Part shown: in pieces, positions 34,024 through 45,878 of the stretch
Numbering within the stretch: the first letter of the stretch is position 1
Layout of the letters: each line of letters starts with the position of its first letter
Assembly: GCF_000204055.1 (NCBI RefSeq)
Contig: NW_006768778.1
Coordinates: forward strand, 1,208,783-1,272,782
DNA length: 64,000 bases
Origin: Melampsora larici-populina 98AG31
Taxonomy: Eukaryota; Basidiomycota; Pucciniomycetes; Pucciniales; Melampsoraceae
Reading direction: 5' to 3'
The notes under the pieces: model-generated
Told to the model about the DNA's origin: nothing
Databases searched by the model: none
The model's input: the letters and a program-made list of their open reading frames with translations, nothing else
Made by a program: the position numbers and the translations under genes

Positions 34024-36213
34024 ATGATAAGCTTTGGCAATTTTGTGATAGTGACATTGAGTATCTCAGCTGATGTGGCCATATCTATGAACCCAAGCTT
34101 ACCAAAAATTTCAAAATTGAATGTTGATGAAATTCAGGATGCTGTCTCCTCACTCCAGACTGGCACCAGAGAAGTACAAAGGAAAGAATACATTGGCAAA
34201 CATCAGAAGACTTTAACAGATCAAAAGCAACATGAAGATGTTGTGGACTTGGCATATCAACCACACAATTGGTATTTTCCAAAACAGGCTCATAGATTCC
34301 ATAATGGAAGAAATATACACAAAATCTCTCCATATGCTACTCCAGATATTGAAACACACATAACTGTTGGCCCAGTAAAGAATAATGGAGAAATCAACAG
34401 AGCTCAAGTAGGACAACAAAGACCAAGGTCCAAAAGCCGCCTGATTTCAAATTTGTTGAGCTCTCAAGGTTCAGAATCTTACGTACAAAATATGAGTGAT
34501 GGGAATCATGGCCTAAAGTGCACTCCTGCAAATTCAAATATGAGTACAGACAATCTGATGATAGGCTCTAGCAAACGTCAGAAAATTACAGGAAATCAAA
34601 ATAAAGAAGCAGGCAATTTGGTTTTGGGTCACCAAGCACTTGATGAGTACTTTCCAAAACAAGCTCATAGATCATTTGATAAAGACAAGATGCAAAACAG
34701 ATATGATTCTGTTGGAACCAAAGTAAAAAAACCCTTACCTATTGGTGCAATAGAGAGTCAAGGAGCACTTCCCAAAGGCAAATTAGAATTTCCCAAGCCT
34801 GTTTCAAAAGGCAACCAGGTTTCTGAGTGGTCAAGATCTAAGGGTTCCACATCTCATATCCAAAATATGATTGATGGAAATTGTGCCATAGAGGCTGATC
34901 AAATTCAACTCAAACAGGCAAGGACTGACCAGACTCCCAAGAAAGATCCCAAGGGGATCAATCAGAAATTCCAACCTCATGTCCTCCAAATGCCACCTAA
35001 ACCTTTGAAAAAAATGTCACCATATAGTTGGGAAAGCAAAGAGAAATATGCATACAAAGGCAAAACAAAACTGGCCAATAATCCAAAACTTACATGTACT
35101 TCTGTGAAAAGGATGCAAGGAATTAATATTCAAACATTTTACTCGCACAATCCAGACAAAATGTGTTCAGCTGCTGCGTATCATTTCACAAAAGATCTCC
35201 TCACAACCATGAAAATAAAATATCAACCACAGACAAAACAAACAAATTATCCTACTTGGGAGGCAGCAAAACAAATGTGGACACCAAATTTAGTACTGCC
35301 ATTTGTGTATTTTGTTGTTTCTTGCAATCCAACCTTGAGAATTTGGGAGAATATAAAACATATGACAGCATACATCTTGAAATGTTATAACCAGTGGTGT
35401 GTGGAAGAAGGAACTTGCTCCAATAAAGAGAAACTAGCCTGATTTATTGTGTGGCATACAGATGCAACCTACCATATTGCACAATTGGGTTCAAAGATCA
35501 AATCACCACAAGGTGAAACAACAAACCTCATGAGCCGACAGCTCACAGTCTCGGGACTATCAACATTGGCCAGGAATCTTTTGGTAATTCATGAAGATGA
35601 TGCCTTGAAAACTTTTATGTGTCATTCAAAAGCAAGGCTTTGTATGTTAAAACGGCATGTTTCTGAAACATTTGAGGGTGATTATTCGAAAGGTTATCCA
35701 TACACCAGCACCAACCAGAAGCAGGCTGGGTCAGTATGGGATGACTGGGAAAAAAAATCTCTTGATATAAGAAAGAAAGCTGAAGATGTCCAATGGCCAA
35801 CATTTCTTGATTACCCAAGGAGTGATTCGGAGCAAATTCTTTTGGTAAATGGTGAACCTGAGAGCAATATTTTGGTAAAGGAAAATAATAGGGTGGCTGC
35901 GTTTATTCACCAATGGGAAATGGACTTCATGAAAACAATTAAATTCATAAGAACTTCACATTCACAAAAATCAGGTTTTCCACCTTTGTCAATCAAGGAC
36001 TTTTGCCGTGGGATCCACACATTTCTGAATGAAAATAATCCAACACCCAAATATCAAGTCACACTGTTCTCTGAATTCCTTCATCAAGATTCACAAGATA
36101 AATTTTATGCAGACTTTTGGAACCATTTTGAAGTTTTGGAAGATAAGAAACTCACACAGGCACTGAGGCAACGAAAAAGTATTGCTAAGATTGGGAAGAA
36201 AGCTCTCTTGTAA
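34024..36213 (+). pseudogene. Long repeat-containing ORF interrupted by one in-frame TGA
   Basis: Two ORFs in the same frame, 34024-35442 (472 aa) and continuing to 36213 (254 aa from the next ATG at 35449), are separated only by a TGA at 35440-35442. The N-terminus (MISFGNFVIVTLSISADVAI) could be a signal peptide. There is an internal duplication: YFPKQAHR at residues 84 and 209 and QNM-x-DGN at residues 155 and 280, both exactly 125 residues apart. The protein is Lys/Gln/Ser-rich. The second half has few repeats and looks folded (FCRGIHTFLN, YADFWNHFEVLED). I do not recognise the family. The TGA lacks the CTA context favoured for read-through, so a recent nonsense mutation, or a real stop followed by a remnant, is more likely. 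A captured gene within a transposon cannot be excluded. Confidence 0.6.
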
Positions 36214-36553
36214 GGGCTCTGCTGTTCTGGAATGATTTGAATACATTTTCCTGTAAAGGTCCTGTTAATGTTTTCAATATTTTTGGCCTTTACTTCTATC
36301 TATTATGTTACCTCTGAGGCCTGTGTTATTATAGCTGGACATGTATTTGACTAGAGAAAAAGCCAAAGAGTTCAACCAGTAGTAGCCAAGCTACACTATG
36401 AGTGGAATGTAAGATAGTGTGGCATTTCATCAAAAACAGAATCTTTTCTGATCCCTTTCCTGCTATCAAAAATCCTACCTCAACAAAAAATTGTCAGCCA
36501 AAGTTTGCTTCACACTGTTAAGAAGTTCTCATAGGCCCCCAATTTGCAAATAC
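36214..36553. other. 3' flank of the interrupted ORF
   Basis: No gene is seen. Probable 3' UTR followed by unassigned AT-rich DNA up to the target duplication of the next element. Confidence 0.35.
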
Positions 36554-36561
36554 CATATGAT

Positions 36562-36964
36562 TAATGCATCGACCTGGTCCGGAAAACCCGGTCTGGTACC
36601 GGGACCAGGACCGGGTCGAGCGGGTCTTGGCTCAACTTTGAGTGGAGCCGGGTTGGCCCGGTCCGGCCCGCTCATATGGTTTGGGGGCAAGTTTTGGTGC
36701 AGAGGGTCTCAAATTTCACCAAAATTGTCTTAATTTCTTCAAATATCATATATAAAAGATGTTTTTTTGGTCCTTTGTTGTAGTAGATAGCTATAGAAAA
36801 GGTGACAAAAGAAAAGAAAAACAAAACTCCAATATTTATGTTTTTTGGGGGGTTTTGGGTCAATCTTAGCATTGGGGCTAGCAGACCGGGTCAGCCTGGT
36901 CTAGAAGGGGGGTCGGGCCCGGTCCAGCCCAGAATCATTGGGCTGGGTCCAGGTCGGTGCATTA
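36562..36964. mobile_element. hAT-type MITE with perfect 8-bp target duplication
   Basis: A 403-bp element. The left TIR is TAATGCATCGACCTGG and the right end is the inverse of TAATGCACCGACCTGG (one mismatch). Both sides are flanked by an identical CATATGAT (36554-36561 and 36965-36972). An 8-bp duplication is the hAT signature. Both subterminal parts are unusually GC-rich, with repeated CCGGGTC/GACCCGG words, while the middle is AT-rich. It encodes nothing. Confidence 0.8.
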
Positions 36965-36972
36965 CATATGAT

Positions 36973-37371
36973 ATGTAGTATAAAGAAGTGGATTCCAAAA
37001 ACATAGTAAGAGGTGCTAGAGCGTGTTTATGTGAGCTAAGAATTTCTTCACTCAGATGTGCTTAAATGCTCCAGCAAAAATTTAAAGCATGGGTAGGAGA
37101 TGAGCAGGTGTTGGCAACACATTGAAGCAAGAGAACAAAAACACTGGCACTGACCAAGGGAGAGCCGCAAAAGTTGCCTAGCACTCAAATGCCAGTGTGT
37201 CAAACTTCTTGAATGGATCCAAAAAGTCATTCAGATGTAAGAATTGGTTATCAGTTTCTGAGACTCATTTGATCTTCCTTGGAAACTTCCAGGAGAGGCT
37301 ATCCAATGGTGGCTCAACTAATCTATCAGTGGCTAGTAGCACAGTGTAGTGTGGTGCTATGTGATGCCTTA
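36973..37371. other. Gene-free spacer between two MITEs
   Basis: Nothing recognised. Ends in TTA, the target duplication of the next element. Confidence 0.35.
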
Positions 37372-37516
37372 GGGCGCATTCACTTAGTCAATTTCTGATG
37401 AGAAATCACATTCTGAAAAATTTAAAGTGTCCATTTGGTGGTGCATGTTTCATTTTTGCATCAAAAAATTTACAGAATGTGGTTTCTGGTCAGAAATTCC
37501 TTAAGTGAACGTGCCC
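37372..37516. mobile_element. 145-bp PIF/Harbinger-type MITE (family G, copy 1)
   Basis: The ends GGGCGCATTCACTTA and the inverse of GGGCACGTTCACTTA extend as an imperfect TIR over about 45 bp (to CACATTCTG). Exact TTA duplications flank it (37369-37371, 37517-37519). A same-length relative is at 42943-43087. Confidence 0.75.
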
Positions 37517-37519
37517 TTA

Positions 37520-40500
37520 GTATCAGTTGGTTTCTTGAATGCCATACCAAATAATATATATGTAGACAATAATGAGGTAGTTTATGGAATCAACTACATT
37601 ATTTGAAGCTTGAAGCTGGTTATGAGGAGTTAAGCTTTCAAATTTGAAATCTCTTCACAACCAATAAAGAAAGCTGTATCACCTATACCATGTTTAGTAG
37701 CAAGTCTGTCACAGATACAGCTACAGTATCAGTGCTGTCTTGTATTGTATCTTAACATGTCATTACTGTACTTTGGTAATCATATCCAGATGACAGGTAC
37801 TATACCTGGGAGCCTTAATTGAGGTATTGTGAGTCAAGATATGGTTCCTGTGTACCCAGCATCCGGTACCACACTGGATACCCACCCAGGATCCCCAGTA
37901 CCAGATTACAGGCACAGTAACTTTACCATACCTGTGCAGTACTGGATATTGTGCTGTATAACCCTTTCTCTACCCTCATTGCATATCTGGATTAATCAAC
38001 AGTATGCTTGGTCTACCAGATACAGTTGGGTATGGTAATTTTCCTCCAGTGCTGGCTTGCCAGCCCTGAGCCCTGTGTACAGCACCAAGGATCCGACTAA
38101 CAAACACACATTTAAATATATTTAACTTGCCTAAAGCCATAACAATTACACCTCATGGTTTGGTATCAAGAGTCACTTGAATAACAAGACTTAACTACAA
38201 CTTAAATAGCAAAGTTGAACCTAAACCAAAGAAAATCAAACTTAAGCGCCAACCACGAGTTGACGCCTAGGTCTTGGATATATGAAACCTTTTTCTCCAC
38301 ACTTTGGAAGAGAAACCAACTTCGCATCATCCAAAAACAAATCATCACATCATACCTGATTCTTTACCAAGAATATAGACTATAGTGATATTGTGGTTCT
38401 CTTGATTATCATAGTTCTACTTTATCAAGTTTATTGCAAACCCCAAGTGGTGTTCTGGGCTTGTGGGGTCAATAGCTAAGAGAACAAGATTGAAATATAC
38501 CAAGGGTTCCTCTTCAAAGAGTCTAAAGTACCCCACAGCACCTCTGAACCTTGAAATACTAAGATACTGTTGGCTTTTGAGTGCAAGATCAACCAGAGTT
38601 CAGAGTAACATACTTAGAGGAATAATCTATCCACCCCGCTGGCCTTAAATCATTTGTCAAATGAATATACTCTTCACTTGGGTATACCCTGTCCCAGTGG
38701 AGACTTTGTTATTATCTGCACTTCACCTTTTAGTGAAGAGTTGGCCCAATAGTTTATGAATACTCACATGGCTCCTACCCGTGTGGCTATTGCTGTTGGA
38801 CACCTGAATGGTAGATACCGGTGTCCAGAAGAAACTGTGAAAGTCAATTAAAGTGCCAGACTGGTTGGTTTAGAAGCAATTAAAGGATATTTTACTGCCT
38901 ACCACATTTTAGAATAACCAGTGACATTATCAATGAATAGCAGAGTTAATTTTGACATGGTGATGATTGATTGAAGTAATTGGTTTCTGATGTTAATGAT
39001 GGATGATTTTTGGCTGTTGACCAATCAAGAGCATTGGAGCCTTGAAAGTGCGGAAATTGTGCAATATACAGGGGAACACACAGGGTAGATATAGTGTGCA
39101 CAATTGGTTTCAGCATTCCAAAGCAGAAAGGCCGTTTGAAGCTATGCCCAATGTGGATCATTCCAACCACATGTATTATCCAGCAAAAAAATCAAGATGA
39201 GCTACTTCTTGCCAATCCAACAAACTTTCAGCACAAATTGCCAGCTGCTCTCTGATTGTGTTAAAGCAGATTGAAATTAAAGAACACTAATTATGATCAG
39301 TACGGATCTCAATTTGATCTTGACAGACTTTGTATTACATGGATCATGTCAACAGCGTCCACCTGGAATAATTGAGAAACAAGGCTATTTCTGATGAAAT
39401 CTTGAAAGAAAGTGTTTGCTGAATCATCAACGTCTCAAAAGATAACAAATGAAACCATTCAAAACTTTGATCTTGATAATTGTTCAATACTTTGATTGAC
39501 TTGAACTATTGATTAGGAAATGATGATACTTCAACAACAATTGATTTTGCTTCAAGGTAGATCTGCTTAGATCTGTCTATCCAATCTCAGATTGACCAAG
39601 ATAAGACACCAAAAGTGTAAGACAAACTAGACAGTAGTAACAAAGAAATTATAATCATTCTTATATTTTGAACACAAGGACTCCAAACAAGTGTGTGAAC
39701 ATCAGAGTCACTGTTGGATTGTGCATCAGAGCATTGGTTATCAATGAAACCACCTTCCTTCTTTTTTCCTGTGTGTCTTGAACCTTTTGACCTTTTGTCA
39801 AGAATCAACATGGGGTCTTTCAAAAACACTGATAGGCCTTGTTTCTTGTGTTTCCTATCTCTTTTGTTGTTTACCCAACGTTCTAAGTTGGTCTCATTTT
39901 TGTCACCCAACACTCTTGTTAGGATGAAACATGTTTGAAGAAGCCACCTTGCCACTTCATACAGTGCTCTGTGAGAGCTGTCAGTACAGATGTGCATGAA
40001 ATTCTGCACTTTCCACTCCAAGTTCTGCGCAAAAAATTTTTGCGCTTCACACAGGCTCCAATTCTTGGACCAAACAATGATGACGGGTTTTGTGGCTTAT
40101 TTTATTTCAATTTTTTTGACCTTTCACACCTGGTACCAGGCTGGTATCTCTTGATCACACTTGATAGATTCAGCTGTCACAGAAAACTTAAGACCAAACC
40201 ATCAATGCAATTCCCACTTTTAAAAGTTGAATACTCAAACCACCTCATGCACTCAGTGAACTTGGGTCCAACCCAAGGATAACTACATACATATCCTTGC
40301 AGTGGCTCCCTAGAATATCCCTCAGATGATCCTTTCTGTAACTTCCAGTCTCAGACACAAGTCCCACCCCCAAGTCAAATTCACTACAGCCTAATAACAT
40401 ACACACCAAATTTGAAGTATCCATCCCATCTTCACTCCACAATAATTACTTGTAGTGAGAACAACAACATAAGGCTACTTGATTCTTGTGATCACCAGGC

Positions 40501-40804
40501 ACCCACCCAAATATGTGAGTCCCTGCTGTAGTATTTAAAGCTCAACAAGAGCTTTACAACACCTAAGAAGGTTTAATCTACTAAAATATGAACATTGGAT
40601 GTTGTCTAAAGACTGCCTTATTCAAAGAAACAAGCACAAGGGCACTTGCTGACCACTTTGTGATAACAGAGAAAAAGATAATAGACACCAGAGAAAAGTT
40701 CTCAATACTTTTATTAAGTATTATTCCAGTTTTAAGTGCAAAAAGTCCACAAAACAATATCAATTACTAGCAATACTTTTGTAAGTGTCATTCTCAAAGG
40801 AGAC
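37520..40804. other. Gene-free, repeat-derived stretch
   Basis: A palindrome-rich patch occupies about 37730-38040 (GTACCAGATAC, CCAGATACAG and their inverses). DNA at 38041-38650 has a vaguely LTR-like composition and a TGGTATCAAGAG word, but I could not define ends. A hairpin TGGACACC...CCGGTGTCCA lies at about 38796-38826. A diverged copy of the right end of the 29631-30304 element is at about 40440-40530. No accepted ORF. Confidence 0.35.
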
Positions 40805-41558
40805 TTAGGTATGTTTGGCTGGTGAATTTTAATGCACCTTAAACCAAAAACACATCAAATTTCTTATTCAATGCACATTAAAAAAATAGTTCTTTGGCAG
40901 CCTTTTAATCCACAATTTTGATCAATTTAAACACTCAATAATGCACCAATGATGCACTTAAAAATAATTGACTCTACAGTCAATTATATTGCTGAAATGG
41001 TGCATTATCAGATGGGTTTACCTTGATCCCACCCAAAGTTGACCTTTTCAACTTGGTCATTGATCTTAAACCTTGTCTCATCACACCACTCTCCCACTCC
41101 CCTTGACTCATTCATCTACACAAACCGTGTCTCAATTTTTCTAAAAGCAAGGATTAGCCATACATTGTTGTCTGAAGATGAAGACAAAGAAGTTTACGTC
41201 CTTAAACCTCTAAACAGTCATCTTCATCAGAACAAGAAAAAATGATGTTCAAACTTCTTCTTGGATGATAGTGTGATTTGAACATGATCTTTTGAATTGT
41301 TTCTGAGAGAGATCAAAGTATTCACTAAATCTGTCAGAGTTGCACAAGTCCCTCACTTTGCCTCAAAGATCAAGTCAAGTTTTTTCAAATGCATAATTAA
41401 GGTCAATGTTGATGACTTCCAAACGTGATATGCATTAAAATGTACATTATTGACTAAAATTGAAATTTGGGGTTTTAATTGCATTAACCCATTTTGTGGC
41501 AACAAAATGCACTTGACTGTAAGGTACATCACATTAATAAAGCCCAGGCAAATGTAGC
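40805..41558. mobile_element. Possible degenerate TIR element
   Basis: The left border (GGTATGTTTGGCTGGTGAAT, near 40808) and the inverse of the right border (GGCTACATTTGCCTGGGCTT, near 41558) match imperfectly over about 35 bases. The interior is non-coding and contains several ATGCAC/GTGCAT words. Identity is modest, so this is tentative. Confidence 0.3.
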
Positions 41559-42942
41559 CTTATAATCTTTAACACATGTAAATAAATTTCTCTTTACTTT
41601 GAAGGGGCAGATTTAAGTGAACTTAGTACAAATGTATTAAATAAATGATGATTTATAACACTAAAACAAAGGTATAAGATGCAGAAAGTGGAACAGCAAT
41701 CCCAAAATCATCCATGAGTATATATATTGATGTGTAACAACTCTTACAATGGTCAACGGCCTCAAGAACCAATCAATTTTGACCAAAAACCCCTAAAAAC
41801 CATTTAATGATGCAATGTAATACTTTGTTACTAATAGATGATGCATTTAAACAGCCAAAAGTGATCAATAATGTAATGAGATGTTACACAGTTCTTCTCA
41901 TGATGACTACAGGTGATCTTTCCCGTGTAATCTGGCTGAAAACCTATTATTGAGGTTGTGGATTTTTTTAGATGATGTCCAGTTTTTGGTTACTAAAGTG
42001 CATCTTATAGAGCTCGTGATTCTTCTTAATAATTGGTGCCATATCAAGTACTTCTGATGAGTAATGGATGAGTTATTGAGTTGTGAAGTTAAGGTTTTTG
42101 TATGTAAATGTTGTTACATGTATGCATGTAAATATAAAATTCAAAGTTCACTCCAATTTCTTATTACTCTTATAAATTTATTTCCTCACCTCTGTTACTA
42201 GTAGTGTAAAGCTTGTAATTTATGTAATCCGAGCTTCTACGTTGAATGAGCCATTCACCATCCAATTCTGACGTCATTTGACATATGTAATAAGCTGAAA
42301 ACCTCCATTTTCAAACAAAATTCACACATGTTCTCCTCTTTACACAGCTATTGCTAACACTCTCTTGCTCCTGTAATGTTACATCATCATCTTGAACCTT
42401 AAAAATCCCGGAAAATCCTCTTGGCAACCTTAAATATTACTAATACCACCATTACATATGTAAACTACCCGTAAAACCCTTCTTTATCAACTTCAAAAAA
42501 GTACAGTGTTCCTAATAGCTTTTGCTCCTCCTTATCAACCATCAAGATTAAAATTTTTACTGTATAATATAATGCTTTTCTTTCATTTTCCAACATTACA
42601 AAACCCATAAACCTACAATCAATACCCTAAACACCATTTCCCAGCCTGTATACCTATATTTTCAACTTTCTCTTATGTTTTTCTTTCTTTTCCTTTCACA
42701 ATCCTTTTGCTAATAATTCAAATTGATATTAATATGTTGTTTGAAATAAAATCACCTCATCATAATGTAATGTGCAATTTATGAGCCTTAAAGAGCTTCT
42801 ATGGATCAGATTCCATCAATTTGAGTTTTTTTTTGTGCTGAACTTTTCTAATAACTTTGGTAAACTACTTACGATTACTTTTTTTGATTTATACCATAAT
42901 ATGATCACCATACCGCAGTCTTTAAATCATTAGATAATCTCA
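41559..42942. other. Gene-free AT-rich stretch
   Basis: No coding pattern or defined repeat recognised. It ends at the next MITE. Confidence 0.35.
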
Positions 42943-43087
42943 GGGCACGTTCACTTAATCAATTTCTGGTGAGAAATCACATTCTGCAGATTTTAAAGTG
43001 TCTATTTGGTGGTGCATGTTTCATTTTTGCATTAAATAATTTACAGAATGTGATTTCTGGTCAGAGATTCCTTAAGTGAATGCGCCC
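42943..43087. mobile_element. 145-bp PIF/Harbinger-type MITE (family G, copy 2)
   Basis: The left end is GGGCACGTTCACTTA and the right end the inverse of GGGCGCATTCACTTA. Length and internal sequence (GTGTCTATTTGGTGGTGCAT) match the copy at 37372. The flanking trinucleotides are TCA and TAA, so the TTA-type duplication is imperfect here and this copy is probably older. Confidence 0.7.
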
Positions 43088-43725
43088 TAAGTGAACACAC
43101 CTCGTGGTTGGCTTGAAGATTTTAAAAAATGGAATCTGGGATAAGGCAAATGTCACATGGGCAAAAGGTAATGACTTACAACCACTCAGTCAGGAAGAGC
43201 AACAAAATTGGGAAATTGACAGACCTCCCCAATGAGTCAAGCCATGGCCTCAACCTTACATTTTACTTACCTCTTTCCTGAATGTTGTGTTGTGTTCCCA
43301 CTCTCTCTAGAATCTTATCAAATAAAATTGTAATCAAAAAAACTCATGAAATATTATCTCTTCATTTTGTGATCTTAAAAAGTATATAGTATAACTACAT
43401 CCTACATACATCTTTACAAAAATCTCTCTATGTATTTATCATTTTGATCTTTTTTTATTGTTCTCAAGCTTTTTTGATTTCCCGCCCACAACCCTATTCT
43501 GTCATACCAGAGGGTTCAAGTTTTACATGGTGCAAAGCTCTCACAGATTCAGTATTGTCAGTTATGGTCAAAGGAGCGGGGAGCCTTCCAGTGGATGAGC
43601 TCAGCGCCGGTCGTGGCCGCCCTCATGTGCTCCTTCACATCTTCCTCTGCCCGGGCCGGGAAAAATCTGCAATTCTAGGCCTCGGGCCACCATGAGTAGC
43701 TCATAAAGTGTCCTGATTCCCTGAG
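43088..43725. other. Gene-free stretch with a GC-richer patch
   Basis: About 43570-43700 is GC-richer (GCGCCGGTCGTGGCCG) than its surroundings. No domain or splice-linked exons were recognised. Confidence 0.35.
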
Positions 43726-43727
43726 GA

Positions 43728-44665
43728 TCACACCAAGGGAATTTTGAAAAGTTTATGAAGCTTGCACAACAAGAGTCTAAAAATACCGCAGGTGTGAGTG
43801 TCATGAAAAAACACTCTCAAGACATGAAACTCAGGCTTCAGTGGAACCCGGAGTGATGATGACATGACTTTGAAATATTGCTGTGAGTCGTGACAGAATA
43901 CGTCCGAGTTGAGTAAAACAGATGTTAAGAAATCCATAATCGGTTGGTCGGGTGGATTCGGCGCTGGATTATGTAAAAAAGCTGCACAGAAGTGCACTAC
44001 GTGACATATATCATCTTGTCCGTATGGCGCTGCGTTGGGATCGGCTTGGACATGCCAATGGGGTTTTTTTAGGAACCACATGATCATGCTCACACATATG
44101 ATGATTAACTCTGCTGTTCATGGCAAACACTTTAGGAGCTGTCTGGGTTTATTAGAATTTGTCAAGTTGATTTTGTCCCAATCCCGACTATGAACAATCA
44201 TCTCTGGAAATCGAGTCATCACCCTTCGCCAAGGATGAGTGATCATCAAGGAGTGCTTGAAAGCCTATATCGCGGAGAACTTGATACAAATACTCTGCGT
44301 GATGAATCTAATAGTTGAAATGCATTCCTCAGCTCTCATAGGCCCTCATCATCGCTTGGCCGCATGAGGCCGCATGTCGTTGAATACAACATCGATCATG
44401 ACTTGGGCACACATAAGCTATGTTTTTAGTCCAAGCCACGCAGTTTAACAGTTCACCACCTTTCCGAACAATCCCCGTCAAACTTGTAAGACTAATAGTA
44501 TTTACCGATTCCAATTTCAACTCCGAATCCTATCGCAGTCTGCACTGCCATTCGTGTTGCAAAGTTATCTTGAGTTCAGATTTCTCTTCAACAAATTGTA
44601 AAGAAGATACTACGGCGTCAAATGCCACGACATATGTGATTCAGGCCGCCGAACTCACGTGTCTG
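43728..44665 (-). pseudogene. Possible decayed or unresolved minus-strand gene
   Basis: Several minus-strand segments read like protein rather than noise: 44093-43728 (PYGQDDICHVVHFCAAFLHN, then DSQQYFKVMSSSLR), about 44307-44209 (YQVLRDIGFQALLDDHSSLA, preceded by an ATTAG acceptor-like site) and 44520-44329 with its upstream extension (VVSSLQFVEEKSELKITLQH, one TAG, then TSLTGIVRKGGELLNCVAW). I could not join them into one frame with convincing splice sites, and the plus strand also has an open frame here. No family recognised. Could be a relic of a Cys-containing gene. Confidence 0.25.
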
Positions 44666-44910
44666 AGGCTCAAATTCTCTTGGTATACGCATCGCATATC
44701 GAGATGATAAAATGTCTTGAGGATTGTATTTTTACTGCTGGTCAAGTTGACTTCAGATGAGATTTATGATATGATCTTGGAACGTGGTATCAGAAAGCTC
44801 GATGCTCACCTTAAAAAGGCTCTATAGTCCCTCTCATTCGTCTCAAATCTGAATCCTCTTCCCCACCCGATTTCCAATCTTTAAAAAATCTTCACAAGTA
44901 CATCATAAAT

Positions 44911-45878
44911 ATGTCTCCTGCTTCGATTTTCATCACCATCGGTGTGGCTTTCTGCCACTTACTGGTTGCGACTGCCTCACCAGAACAACAAAGCAGTCAG
45001 CTCGCTCGCCGTTCGAGTTCTGATCCCGATCCTGCCCTCAGGGCCTCCTTTATCACTCCTAAGAATATCATCTTCGAAGATGGAGGTATCAGAGTTTTCA
45101 ATCTGAACTCACAAGAAGCCTATAAGGTCACCCATCATATCGATAACGCCCGTCAAGGTTACTCAGAATACGTCACCACTGACGTAGCTGGAAATGTTCT
45201 CTTGCGGATGAATGCAGTAAGTCCCATATGTACTCGTTTTTTTCTGTCTGATGTGAGACTGACTTGAATTTCTTTTTATCAAGTATGATGACTTTTGTTT
45301 TGGTAAAACTCATTACGTCGATCAACACGATTTATTACGAGTCAAGATCGATCCACGTGGAATGTACCCTGACGAATGGACTTTCACCTCAAGATTCTTA
45401 CCTGGATTCAAATACGAATTTGATCGTAATGCGATGAGTGCAGATGGTAAATTAAAACTTGAATTATATCTTTTCTAATCTCGAGTTTTTTGGGAGTATA
45501 TCTTAGACTTGTGATACTGATTGATTTTGAAAAATTCTTCAACAGGCAAAATCTTTGAAGCTGATAACAAGAAACTTGTCGCTACCTTACACAGTGAGTT
45601 CATAAAATTGATAGCTTCATCTGACATTCGCCTGTTTCTAATTTATGATTTCAATTTTTCAAGCTGAGAAGCGACATGAACCTTGGTTACTCTCGAGATT
45701 CCACGCCGATGACGCTTACGTCTTGAGGAGCGATGGTACCGTTCCTGACGTATGTTCTTTTTTTATACAAATCTACTAATATGATCACTAACATATACCT
45801 TTCACTCATACTTTGCAGTACTATTTGGTCACCCTCATGGCATTAGTCCAGATGCGAGTTAATACCTGTGGAATTTAA
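44911..45878 (+). CDS. Secreted protein with possible tubby/LURP-one-like fold, five exons
   Basis: Exons 44911-45216, 45284-45446, 45546-45593, 45664-45749, 45819-45878 join in frame to 220 aa; introns are 67-99 nt. Residues 1-22 form a clear signal peptide ending ATA. A LARR site at 31-34 is a plausible kexin cleavage point. The remainder alternates short beta-like stretches (NIIFEDGGIRVFNL, YSEYVTTDVAGNVLLRM, LLRVKIDPRGMYP, FLPGFKYEF, GKIFEADNKKLVATLH) and ends in a hydrophobic helix (YYLVTLMALVQMRVNTCG). That order, beta-strands with DxxG turns then a buried C-terminal helix, resembles the tubby C-terminal/LURP-one-related/scramblase fold; this is inference from pattern only. The mature protein keeps two cysteines (one in exon 2, one at the C-terminus). 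Gene structure is well supported; function is unknown. Confidence 0.75.

Noticed and set aside
35440..35442. Programmed stop read-through at the TGA
   Set aside because: The following codon is TTT, not the CTA context that promotes efficient read-through, and no structure was evident. Treated as an interruption instead.
38041..38650. Candidate solo LTR
   Set aside because: Composition and a TGGTATCAAGAG word were suggestive, but no TG...CA inverted ends, TATA position or second copy could be established.
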